A stretch of 64,000 nucleotides of DNA, taken from positions 1 to 64,000 of the forward strand of contig CAMBQN010000006.1 in NCBI GenBank assembly GCA_945870025.1, given 5' to 3'. The position numbers were made by a program, and so were the translations under genes. Position 1 is the first letter of the stretch. Each line of letters begins with the position of its first letter. Origin of the DNA: Akkermansia muciniphila (GTDB lineage Bacteria; Verrucomicrobiota; Kiritimatiellia; RFP12; JAAYNR01). The notes under the pieces are model-generated. The model was not told the origin of the DNA. It saw nothing but the letters and a program-made list of their open reading frames with translations, and did no database searches. Below are positions 51,148-59,247 of the stretch, one piece after another.

Positions 51148-52779
51148 CTATCTTACCGCCGGCAACCCCTGCAGCACCGGACTCGCTTCCTCTTCGTTCC
51201 GCACGGTGTTCCAATTCGCCTGCTCCGGCGCGGTGCGCGCCCCGCGGAAGCCGTAGATCTTGTTGCGCTCCGGATCGTTGAGGTTCGCTTCAAGGCGGCA
51301 GGACGTACACCACATCGGTCCCCTGAGTTCAGTAATGCCGCAGGCCGCTTCCTGTCCATTGCGGATGCCCGTGCCATTCGCCGTCTTGTTGTTCGGCCAG
51401 TCCGCCGGCCAGTTGGTCGGCGAGCCGTTGCCATGCGTCCCCTTGAACGCGAGACCGTTGGTCGTGGCAACCGTGACATCCATTTCGCGCGGATGCGCGT
51501 TGTATCGGCCGCCGCCGTAACTGCCGCCCCAGAACGAACTCCCGCACTCCTCGGGCGCGGCCATTCTTGGCCCACGCAAAGCCTTCTCGTTCTCCAGTTC
51601 CGTCATGGGCCGCAAACCGGCCCAGGCGGCGAACGAAGTGCCAATTTCCCATGACAACCACCATGTGCACGTGGATTTCAAGCGGCCGTGATGGAATTCA
51701 TAGGGATTATCAGGGTCCTGAAACTTCCCAATGAAGCCAGCCCAGCCCCCTTCGGTGGCGTGGCCGCCTTTCTCGTGATATTCCGCAGCCAGATCCGGCG
51801 GGACCGAACTGAGGAAACAGGCATACACAGCCTGCGGAATCGGCCGGTCCATCATGTAGAACGCCCTGTAGCCGGTGGGAAACGTGGCCGGTATCTCACC
51901 GCCGTCCGGCGGTTCGGCGGCGCGCGCCCAGAGCTTGCCCGGCACCTTGCCGGTCGGAATCGCGTTGGAACTGGTGACACGATATGGCGGGAATTCGACG
52001 GTGGCGTCCACGGCCTCGTGAATCACCATGGTAGCGCCGCCAGCCGTAATGCGATCCTTCTCGGCGCCCCGCTGCTTTTCGGGCTGGAATGCATAGAAAG
52101 CGCCCGTTTCCGTGCCGCCCGAGCCCAGGTCGAAAGCCCCCTCGGCGACATACACCATTTTGATGCCATAGCCCTTGATCGCGACCTTCGTTTCCTTCTT
52201 CACGTCCGGACATGCCGCCAGGTCCCACAGCACCGTGAGTTTCGCTCCGGAGGCCGTGCCCATGCCGTGGTCAGCCCGGCGCACGAAAGCGCCGGCGAAA
52301 CCGTCCTCGCCTTCTGGCACCAGGAAATCGAACTGCGTGTCCCCGGCGGCGGTGAACTTCTTGCGATCCGTGGGTGAGCAGCCCCAGTCGAAACTCAATG
52401 GGTCGCCGGTCGTCACCGGACCCTGACCGTAGCCGGTCGGATTCAGAACCTTGTCCGCAGCCAGGCGGACCTGCCGCCAGGTCCGCGTCTCGTCGCCTTC
52501 GACGCGAAACTTGAAGAAGACCCAGGCCGCGTCGTGGTTGACGTCGGTCCGCCAGGAGCCGGTCCAGCCGATATCGAACTGGATCACTGCCGTCTTTTCG
52601 TCGCGCGGGATCACGCTGATGTTGCTGAAATACACGTTGCAGCCCAACGGGCTCTTCGCCGGCTGTTGCACAGGCACCAGCACCTGCGCCTGCGCCGCGC
52701 TGGCGGCAAAAAACGCCACCGCCAGCCAACAACCGAACGCCGGCCACCTGCTTTGGTTTGTGCATTGCGCTTTCATCAT
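51148..52779 (-). CDS. Secreted SUMF1-domain protein (paralogue 1 of 3)
   Basis: The 543-residue protein starts MMKAQCTNQSRWPAFG with a signal peptide ending SAAQAQ. Residues about 45-190 form a domain shared by all three paralogues (ISVIPRDEKTAVIQFDIGWT, DAAWVFFKFR, DKVLNPTGYGQ). A SUMF1-like domain follows, with YGIKMVYVAEGAFDLGSGG, GLRPMTELENEKALRG and YGFRGARTAP. The C-terminal WCTSC has two cysteines, but their context differs from catalytic FGE. No sulfatase gene is in the window. Likely extracellular, binding or structural. GGAGAAG precedes the start. Confidence 0.8.
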   Translation of the reverse strand: MMKAQCTNQSRWPAFGCWLAVAFFAASAAQAQVLVPVQQPAKSPLGCNVYFSNISVIPRDEKTAVIQFDIGWTGSWRTDVNHDAAWVFFKFRVEGDETRTWRQVRLAADKVLNPTGYGQGPVTTGDPLSFDWGCSPTDRKKFTAAGDTQFDFLVPEGEDGFAGAFVRRADHGMGTASGAKLTVLWDLAACPDVKKETKVAIKGYGIKMVYVAEGAFDLGSGGTETGAFYAFQPEKQRGAEKDRITAGGATMVIHEAVDATVEFPPYRVTSSNAIPTGKVPGKLWARAAEPPDGGEIPATFPTGYRAFYMMDRPIPQAVYACFLSSVPPDLAAEYHEKGGHATEGGWAGFIGKFQDPDNPYEFHHGRLKSTCTWWLSWEIGTSFAAWAGLRPMTELENEKALRGPRMAAPEECGSSFWGGSYGGGRYNAHPREMDVTVATTNGLAFKGTHGNGSPTNWPADWPNNKTANGTGIRNGQEAACGITELRGPMWCTSCRLEANLNDPERNKIYGFRGARTAPEQANWNTVRNEEEASPVLQGLPAVR

Positions 52780-52794
52780 TGCTTCTCCTGTTTA

Positions 52795-52839
52795 CTCGAC
52801 GGAATCGACCGAATCGAATGATTCGATTCAGTCGATTCA
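52795..52839. repeat. Nonamer array of five units (NTCGANNSA family)
   Basis: Units on the plus strand: CTCGACGGA, ATCGACCGA, ATCGAATGA, TTCGATTCA, GTCGATTCA. Bases 2-5 (TCGA) and the last A are fixed and the others vary. The array lies in the gap before the ribosome site of the 51148-52779 gene. Confidence 0.75.
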
Positions 52840-52854
52840 CCCGAGGCCCCACAA

Positions 52855-52875
52855 CCGACCACCGACCACCGACAA
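52855..52875. repeat. Heptamer array CCGACCA
   Basis: Three units, CCGACCA, CCGACCA and CCGACAA, lie in the same gap as the nonamer array at 52795. Their minus-strand reading (TTGTCGG, TGGTCGG) resembles the GGTTGT-rich stretch beside the nonamer array at 51102. Confidence 0.6.
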
Positions 52876-52883
52876 CCTCTCCC

Positions 52884-54527
52884 CTACTCCCCCCTCGCCG
52901 GCATTCCTTCCAGCAACGGGCTCGACTCCTGTTCGTTCTTCACCGAATTCCACTTCGCCTCGTCCGGCGCCGTGCGGGCCGGGCGGAAACCGTAGGTGAT
53001 GTACCGTTCCGCATCCGCAATCGCCGTGTCAATGCGGCTGGACGTGCACCAGAACGGCGGCCTGAGTTCCGGGGGGCCGGAGGCCGCTTCCTGGCCGCCG
53101 CGCACGCCCGTGCCCTTGGCGTCCTTCTGCGGCCAGTCCGACGGCCAGTTGGTTGCCGTGCAACTTCCGTGCGTACCCGTGAATGCAAGTCCGTTGGTGT
53201 CGCCGACCGTCACGTTCATCTCGCGCGCATGCGCGTTGTACCGGCCACCGCCGAAACTGCCGCCCCAGAACGAACTCCCGCACTCTTCAGGTTCCGGCAC
53301 CCGCGGACCGCGTAGCGACTTCTCGTATTCCAGTTCTGTCATCGGCCGCAGGCCCGCCCAGTCCGCATACGTGGCGCAGTCTGCCCAGCACATGTAGAAC
53401 ATGCACCTGCTCTTTCTCGACCCATCGCCGCTATAGAAATAACCGGGTCCTTCACCAATCAGTTTGCGCCCAATGCTGCCATGCGCCGGAAAGCCTTCAG
53501 GATGATAGCGATCATCCGCCACTTCGGGAGACAGTAGATTGAGCATACCAGCATAGCTGCTTTTGTCCAACGGATACCGCTTGGCATAGAACGCCTTGTA
53601 GCCGTTGGGGAACGTGGCCGGTATCTCGCCGCCGTCGGGCGGTTCAGCGCCGCGCGCCCAGAGCTTGCCAGGCTTTGCCCCCGTCGGAATCGCGTTGGAA
53701 CTGGTGACACGATACGGCGGACATTCGTCGGAGCCGTCCACCTCCTCGTGAATCACCATGGTGGCGCTTCCTACGGTGATTCGCTCCTTCTCGGCGCCAC
53801 GCTTCTTCTCCGCCTGGAACTTGTAGAAGGAATAGGTTTCCGTGCCGCCCGAGCCCAGATAAAAGGGGCCTTCGGCAACATACATCATGACGGAATCATA
53901 GGCCAGGAACTGCACCTTCGTATCCTTCTTCACGTCCGGACACGTCGTCAGGTCCCACAGCACCGTCAGTTTTCCGCCCGACACGGTGCCCATCCCGTGG
54001 TCCGCCCGGCGCACGAACGCGCCGGCGCGTATCTCCTTGGTCTTGCCTTCGCCTTCGGGCAACCGGTCAACGGGCACCAGGAAATCGAACTTCGTGTCGC
54101 CGTCGGCGGTCCAGGCGTGGTCCCCCTTGTTGCGGCTGAACGTCAGTTTCGCGCCGGCGGGGGCCTGGCCATAGCCGGTCGGATTCAGGACCTTGTCCGC
54201 CTTCAGGAAGACATGCCGCCACCCCCCTTTTACCGGGTCGTTCTCGGTGCGGAACTTGAAGAAGACCCAAACGGCGTCGTGGTTGACCTCGGTCCGCCAG
54301 GAACCACCCCATGCGAGGTCAAATTGGATCACGGCCGTCTCGTCATCGCGCGGGATGACCGTAACATTGTTGATCCAGGCGTGGGCACTGGAGTCATAAC
54401 TGCCGATGGGCGGCGGGTCCGTGGGCATCATCACCTGGGCCTGGGCCGTGGCGGCGACAAGAAGCGCCGCCGCCAGCCAGCCATAGGCCGGCAAACGCTG
54501 TTTTCGATATATGCGTTGCGTCTTCAT
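52884..54527 (-). CDS. Secreted SUMF1-domain protein (paralogue 2 of 3)
   Basis: The 547-residue protein has a signal peptide (MKTQRIYRKQRLPAYGWLAA ... TAQAQ) and AGGAGCG before the start. It repeats the layout of the 51148 product almost segment by segment: VTVIPRDDETAVIQFDLAWG, VWVFFKFRTEND, KVLNPTGYGQAP, MMYVAEGPFYLGSGGTETYS, LRPMTELEYEKSLRGPR and YGFRPARTAP. The C-terminal cysteine motif is WCTSS, one Cys fewer than paralogue 1. The SUMF1 part is therefore unlikely to be a formylglycine generator. Confidence 0.8.
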   Translation of the reverse strand: MKTQRIYRKQRLPAYGWLAAALLVAATAQAQVMMPTDPPPIGSYDSSAHAWINNVTVIPRDDETAVIQFDLAWGGSWRTEVNHDAVWVFFKFRTENDPVKGGWRHVFLKADKVLNPTGYGQAPAGAKLTFSRNKGDHAWTADGDTKFDFLVPVDRLPEGEGKTKEIRAGAFVRRADHGMGTVSGGKLTVLWDLTTCPDVKKDTKVQFLAYDSVMMYVAEGPFYLGSGGTETYSFYKFQAEKKRGAEKERITVGSATMVIHEEVDGSDECPPYRVTSSNAIPTGAKPGKLWARGAEPPDGGEIPATFPNGYKAFYAKRYPLDKSSYAGMLNLLSPEVADDRYHPEGFPAHGSIGRKLIGEGPGYFYSGDGSRKSRCMFYMCWADCATYADWAGLRPMTELEYEKSLRGPRVPEPEECGSSFWGGSFGGGRYNAHAREMNVTVGDTNGLAFTGTHGSCTATNWPSDWPQKDAKGTGVRGGQEAASGPPELRPPFWCTSSRIDTAIADAERYITYGFRPARTAPDEAKWNSVKNEQESSPLLEGMPARGE

Positions 54528-54544
54528 GGTCGCGCTCCTCTATT

Positions 54545-54589
54545 CGTCAGACCGGTCGGACAGGTCAGACCGGTCAGACCTGTCCGACA
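54545..54589. repeat. Nonamer array of five units (NGTCNGACM)
   Basis: Plus-strand units are CGTCAGACC, GGTCGGACA, GGTCAGACC, GGTCAGACC, TGTCCGACA. Bases GTC and GAC are fixed, making each unit a near-palindrome. The array fills most of the gap between two SUMF1 genes, next to the ribosome site of the 52884-54527 gene. Confidence 0.75.
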
Positions 54590-54614
54590 ACCGTCACCTG
54601 CCTCCTAGCCCCTC

Positions 54615-56927
54615 TTACTCCCCAACCACAAACTTCGGATAGTTCCGCCGCGTAAACGGCTCGGTGCGCTCCGGCGCCCACTGGAGCCGGCGCACCTGAG
54701 GTGTCGGCAGCAAGCGGTTTCCATCTCGCTTCACCGTCATGAATCCGTCGTTGTCAAAGAAGTTGAAATAGAACGTACAATCCGCTCCGGCACCCACCCC
54801 GAAGTCCGCAAACGGCAGGCGGAACTCGTAACGGGTGACTCCGGCGGCATCGTCACGCTTGACGGCACACTTGGCGCTCTTGAGGAGTGCGTCGTTCGGG
54901 CCATCCCACTGCTGCAACTCCACGCCCTTGGCGGTCAGGGCAGCGCCGATATTCCATTGGGTGCCCTCCGCATTGACCAGGCCGACCTGCATGCAATCGC
55001 CGATGTAGATCTCCGTGCCGGTCTTGTCATTGACATGCTTGTCGTCGGTCACTTCGCCGGCGACCAGCAGCGCGTCGCCATCCGTCGCCAACCACGCCTT
55101 GGCGCTGAAATCCTTCGCTCCGTGCCACCAGGTAGGCGTGAAGATGGAGGGGTAGCGCTCATGAACCGGAAAGACAAAGACCGCACTGTCGGCAACCGCC
55201 ACCGGCTTGACCCCCGCCCACTCGTCGAGCGCGCCGTCGAGCTGAAAGGTTTTGGGCAGCTTGGTCAGACGCTTGGTCTCCAGGTCCAGCTCGCCGGTGA
55301 CCGGCCCCACGGTCGTATCCCCTGCCGGAGCGGTGCGCGCGCCGCGCCAGCCGGCCAGCGTCCATGTCGCGGCGGGCCCGCCGTGCGTTCCCGTCCAGCC
55401 ATGCCGGTCGGCATTCTGGCTGGCCGCGTACATCCGACCGCCGACGAGCAGATGCATGGGCGCGTGCGAAGCGCCGAAAAAATAGTCGCTGCGGATAATC
55501 GCGCCGCGGATATCCGGCGGCCAGTCGGCCGGCAGTTCCGGCGTGCCGCTGCCGTGCGTGCCCTTGAAGCCGCGGCCCATCGCGTTGGCGATCGAAACCG
55601 GCCGCTCGTAATAACCGGCGTTGGCGGTCTCAGCCACGCCCCAGCAGGAGGGCACGGCGTCGTTCGGAATGGCCGGCCTGACGCCACGGTTGAACTTCTC
55701 GTATTCCAGTTCCGTCGTCGGCCGGATCCCGGCCCAGGCGGCGAAAACGGCGCCGTCCGCGAACGAAACCCACTGCTGCAGTTCGTCGGGCTTGAGTGCG
55801 GTGTACGTGTCGACCGGCGCCGTGCCGGTGCGCTTGATATCCATGCCGTGCCCGTGCTCGTAGAAGCGTGGCTTGGCCTGCGCATCGGTCAGTGTATTAA
55901 GGAACTCGGCATACTGACCGGCCGTCGGGCCGATCCGTTTCATGCAGTAGAACGCCCCGTACCCCTTGGGAAACGCCGCCGGGATTTCGCCGCCGTCCTC
56001 GGGGGTGATATTCACCGCCCAGAGCGCGCCCTTCTTCTTGCCGGTCGGAATGGCGTTCTCGCTCTCAATCCGGAACGGAGGCGGGTCGTATTTCTCCGTT
56101 CTGGCCCTGCCCACGGCCCAGCCATCCACGTCCCCGCCATTCAAGTACGGCATCGGCGCCAGGGTTTCCTTGCCGTTGTGCTTGTAGAGCCAGTTCTGTT
56201 CCAGCCCACCCGAGCCCGGGCCCATATACCGGGCCGGCATTCCGTTGCCGCGGCCGACGAGGAACGGACCTTCTGGAATGAAAACCATCTCAATACCGAT
56301 CACCTTGACCGACGCCTTGGCGATGTCCGCGACGCCCTTGAGTGACTTCACATCCAGCACCGCCGTGACCTTCTTGGCGTCCGTCAGCCCGTCACCCGGC
56401 CCCGCGCGGCGCACGATCATGCCGACGGCGTCCTCCGAAACGACGAAATCGAGCGGTGTACCGCCCTTGTCCTGCCCGAAGCCGGTCGGATTCAGAACCT
56501 TGTCGGCAGACAACTTGGCGTGCTGCCAGCCGGTCGTCCCGTCCCCTCGCACCTTGAAGAACACCCACGCCGCGTCAAAGAAGTTCCCGTAACGCCAGGA
56601 GTTGGTCCAGACGATGTCAAACTTCACCGTCGCCGTCTTCTCGTCGCGCGGTTCCACCGACACATTCTTGATCCGCAACCCCGCCAACAGTGCCGACGAC
56701 GTCTCGCCCACGGCATTGGTCTGAGTGTCCTCCTCATCCTTCTGGTCGGCTGACGCCGCCTTGCCCTTGGCATCATTCACCGCCGCACCCTTGGCGGCGG
56801 CTGCCGGTGCAGCCGGCGCGGCTGTCTTGGCCTCCTGCGCCAACGCGCCTCCCACTCCCAGCATCAATCCGCAGACCAGTACGATCGCCGCCCTGAAATA
56901 CCCGCAAGCCCTATGCCTCCACGTCAT
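54615..56927 (-). CDS. Secreted SUMF1-domain protein with C-terminal CBM9-like domain (paralogue 3 of 3)
   Basis: ATG at 56927 (MTWRHRACGYF) has AAAGGAG upstream and leads a signal peptide ending GGALAQ; about 770 residues. An alanine/lysine-rich linker (about 30-75) is followed by the shared N-terminal domain (VEPRDEKTATVKFDIVWTNS, KVLNPTGFGQ). The SUMF1-like domain follows (IEMVFIPEGPFLVGRGNGMP, GIRPTTELEYEKFNRG, GWRGARTAP). From about 565 there is a CBM9-like carbohydrate-binding domain (KTFQLDGALDEWAGVKPVAV, GTEIYIGDCMQVGLVN). It is the first gene of the five-gene secreted run, with a 385-bp upstream gap. Confidence 0.8.
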   Translation of the reverse strand: MTWRHRACGYFRAAIVLVCGLMLGVGGALAQEAKTAAPAAPAAAAKGAAVNDAKGKAASADQKDEEDTQTNAVGETSSALLAGLRIKNVSVEPRDEKTATVKFDIVWTNSWRYGNFFDAAWVFFKVRGDGTTGWQHAKLSADKVLNPTGFGQDKGGTPLDFVVSEDAVGMIVRRAGPGDGLTDAKKVTAVLDVKSLKGVADIAKASVKVIGIEMVFIPEGPFLVGRGNGMPARYMGPGSGGLEQNWLYKHNGKETLAPMPYLNGGDVDGWAVGRARTEKYDPPPFRIESENAIPTGKKKGALWAVNITPEDGGEIPAAFPKGYGAFYCMKRIGPTAGQYAEFLNTLTDAQAKPRFYEHGHGMDIKRTGTAPVDTYTALKPDELQQWVSFADGAVFAAWAGIRPTTELEYEKFNRGVRPAIPNDAVPSCWGVAETANAGYYERPVSIANAMGRGFKGTHGSGTPELPADWPPDIRGAIIRSDYFFGASHAPMHLLVGGRMYAASQNADRHGWTGTHGGPAATWTLAGWRGARTAPAGDTTVGPVTGELDLETKRLTKLPKTFQLDGALDEWAGVKPVAVADSAVFVFPVHERYPSIFTPTWWHGAKDFSAKAWLATDGDALLVAGEVTDDKHVNDKTGTEIYIGDCMQVGLVNAEGTQWNIGAALTAKGVELQQWDGPNDALLKSAKCAVKRDDAAGVTRYEFRLPFADFGVGAGADCTFYFNFFDNDGFMTVKRDGNRLLPTPQVRRLQWAPERTEPFTRRNYPKFVVGE

Positions 56928-57312
56928 AACCCGCTCCTTTCGCTGAATCACCCTTCAGCCCGAAATCTCCGCCCGACATGAGTTCCCAGCGCCCTGCTCC
57001 CAATCAGCTTCGCACAAAATCACGCAACTAAACAGAAAAACATGACACCTGCTTCACACAAATCTAAACAGATAGTCAAGCACATAACATGCCAAATGAA
57101 CGTAATCGCTGTCGTTATAACCGATCTTCTTTACCCAAGGCACTTGCACAACCCCTTGGAAGTGCCGGGAATCAAGGTTCCAGCGGTGAACAAATCAACG
57201 CGAGATGCGTTCAACAGTACGCAGGACTGCCAGCAGATGGCCATCGTCCCGCACAGAAGAGCCTCGGAAAGAAAAAGGACGCGATGACCCGGTGACGGGG
57301 CGACTTGAGGGA
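56928..57312. other. 385-bp gap without a supported gene; probable promoter region of the secreted-protein genes
   Basis: The ORFs listed here (57042-57295, +) have no recognisable protein features and overlap one another. The DNA is AT-richer than its surroundings between about 57010 and 57130, as expected for a promoter region firing leftwards into 56927. I could not identify convincing -35/-10 boxes or operators. No heptamer or nonamer array is seen here. Confidence 0.5.
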
Positions 57313-58362
57313 TCAGGCAATCCCATCGTCGCCCAGCAACTGCCGTGCGGCCCGGGCGACCGCATCACGGGGACCCCGGAACGCCCAGACGCGCGATTCG
57401 TCGCGGATGACCGCTTCGCCGGATCGGGCCGTTACGGCCGGGGCATGGTACTCCAGTTCATTGAAGCACTCGGCGCCGTTGCGCACGCAGCAGGACTGAA
57501 AGGCCCACCCGGCTTCGTGAGGCGGCGCCCATAAGGCGTCCACATAGTCGCGCTCAGCACCCACCGAGAATTCGCGCACCACGAGGTCCTGCATGCCTGA
57601 CGTGTCGGACGCACGACTGTAGCCGACCCGCCCCGTCAACGGCTGCGGCTTGAGGCTGATCTTGGCATCGCCGCCGGGAGGCGCCATGTTCCAGCGCACG
57701 AGGCCAGGCGTCACCGTGAGCTCGCCTGCGGCCGGCGCGCCAAAGACGACGTGAGGCCGGGCCGGTGCGCGGGTCGGGATCCACATCGTGCCGGGCTGCG
57801 GCAGTTGCAGCAGGTTCCAGATGCCGAGGCGAGTCGGCACGCCCGGTTGCGACTCCACCTCCAGGGTGGTGGCCAGAGTATAGCCGGCAACCTGCAACCC
57901 GGCCACATCCCGCAACGGGTTGGGCGCCACGCTGTAGGTCTTGGTCAGGCGCACCCCGACATCACGGTTCTGCCGATGGAGGCGCACACGGGTTTCGTTG
58001 ACCAGTCTGACTTCTGCGGCGGTGGCCGCCGCCACCTTCCATTGGCCGGGATCGAGCGCGGACTGCACGGCATAGGTTTCGAAAACCCGATCCACATCGC
58101 CGATGAACAGTTCGATTTCGGGCGCGAGCCAGGTGCGGTCGCCGCCGGGGTTGGACCATCCACGGCGGGCGAAATAGGCCCGGGCCGAAGCCTCATCGCG
58201 CAACGCGGGATTCGTCCAGAGGAAGTTTTCGTCCGCATCATCCGGGTAGAGGCCGAGCAGACGCCCGTGTTCCGGAAGTACCAGCAACCGGGCACCATCG
58301 GCAAATGTTGCACAAATCGGATGTTTGCCGGCACGAGTCAGATTGTCATGCAACCGGTTCAT
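57313..58362 (-). CDS. Conserved protein of unknown function, possibly galactose-mutarotase-like fold
   Basis: ATG at 58362 (MNRLHDNLTRAG) lies 41 bp after the preceding SDR stop and has AGGAACC upstream; the track start at 58479 overlaps the SDR gene and its first 39 codons look non-coding. The 349-residue protein is rich in predicted beta strands. Its opening (LLVLPEHGRLLGLYPDDADENFLWTNPAL) recalls aldose-1-epimerase-type beta-sandwich proteins. No signal peptide. It is the last gene of a three-gene group with an SDR and a metallo-hydrolase, so a role in sugar handling is plausible. I cannot name the family. Confidence 0.72.
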   Translation of the reverse strand: MNRLHDNLTRAGKHPICATFADGARLLVLPEHGRLLGLYPDDADENFLWTNPALRDEASARAYFARRGWSNPGGDRTWLAPEIELFIGDVDRVFETYAVQSALDPGQWKVAAATAAEVRLVNETRVRLHRQNRDVGVRLTKTYSVAPNPLRDVAGLQVAGYTLATTLEVESQPGVPTRLGIWNLLQLPQPGTMWIPTRAPARPHVVFGAPAAGELTVTPGLVRWNMAPPGGDAKISLKPQPLTGRVGYSRASDTSGMQDLVVREFSVGAERDYVDALWAPPHEAGWAFQSCCVRNGAECFNELEYHAPAVTARSGEAVIRDESRVWAFRGPRDAVARAARQLLGDDGIA

Positions 58363-58403
58363 GGTGGTTCCTGTGCATTGTTCTATCGGAAGGGTTGTCC
58401 TTA

Positions 58404-59234
58404 CTACACGCCCGGCACATACCCCTGACCGAACTGGGCGGTCATGGGCTGTTTGAAGTCCTCGCTGAAATGCATCCACGACGTCGTTCCGCCGTCCGCC
58501 ACCAGCGTCTGGCCGACGATGTACCGCGATTCGTCCGACGCCAGAAACACCGCGATATTGCCGACGTCGCGCGGCGTGCCCGCAAACCCGCAGGGAATAC
58601 TCTTACCGAATTCCTTGATCGCCTGCTCCATGTCCACCCCGGGCGACGACTTGAAGTGACTGGGGATCGGTACCGCACCCGGCGCGAGACCCACCACCCG
58701 GATGCCGCGCGGAGCCAGTTCCACAGCGAGATTGCGCGTCAGGGTCACGATTGCGCCGCGGGTGCTGGCGTAGACCGTGTGCTCGATAAACGCCTGAAAC
58801 GCATGAATCGAGGCGATGTTGATGATCACCCCATGGCTTTTCTCCAGATCGGGCAACACCGCCTGACTCATGAAATACGGTGCGCGCACGTTCACCGCAT
58901 ACAGCGTGTCGAACTGCTCAACCGTGGTCTTCTCGAATGCCCGATTCATAGTGATGCCTGCGTTGTTGACCAGCACATCCAGTCCGCCGAGAAAGGCGAC
59001 CGCCTCGCGGGCCATGGCCTGCAACGGGGCGACTTCCCTGAAATCGGCCTTGAACGCAGCCGCTTTTCCGCCTGCGGCCACGATCTCCTTGACCGTCGCA
59101 TCGGCACCCGCCGAACTCTGCGAATAGTGCACCGCCAGAATCGCGCCGCGCCGGGCGAATTCCAACGCAATGCCGCGTCCCAACCCGGTTCCCGAGCCGG
59201 TCACCAAAACCCGTTGGTTCTTCATGTCACTCAT
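58404..59234 (-). CDS. SDR-family protein with Arg in place of the catalytic Lys
   Basis: The 276-residue protein has a normal cofactor site (TGSGTGLGRG), NNAGITMNRAF and the Ser in INIASIHAF. The active-site segment reads VYASTRGAIV, so the Lys of Y-x-x-x-K is Arg (codon CGC). DGGTTSWMHF is near the end, and the C-terminus is about 15 residues longer than typical. Arg at this position is rare and may reduce or alter activity. It starts 13 bp after the metallo-hydrolase gene, beyond a heptamer array inside that gene's end. Confidence 0.88.
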   Translation of the reverse strand: MSDMKNQRVLVTGSGTGLGRGIALEFARRGAILAVHYSQSSAGADATVKEIVAAGGKAAAFKADFREVAPLQAMAREAVAFLGGLDVLVNNAGITMNRAFEKTTVEQFDTLYAVNVRAPYFMSQAVLPDLEKSHGVIINIASIHAFQAFIEHTVYASTRGAIVTLTRNLAVELAPRGIRVVGLAPGAVPIPSHFKSSPGVDMEQAIKEFGKSIPCGFAGTPRDVGNIAVFLASDESRYIVGQTLVADGGTTSWMHFSEDFKQPMTAQFGQGYVPGV

Positions 59235-59247
59235 GGTTCCGATTCTC

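Noticed and set aside
56928-57312. Small plus-strand genes (57042-57295)
   Set aside because: Two overlapping frames with no recognisable features in a probable promoter region.
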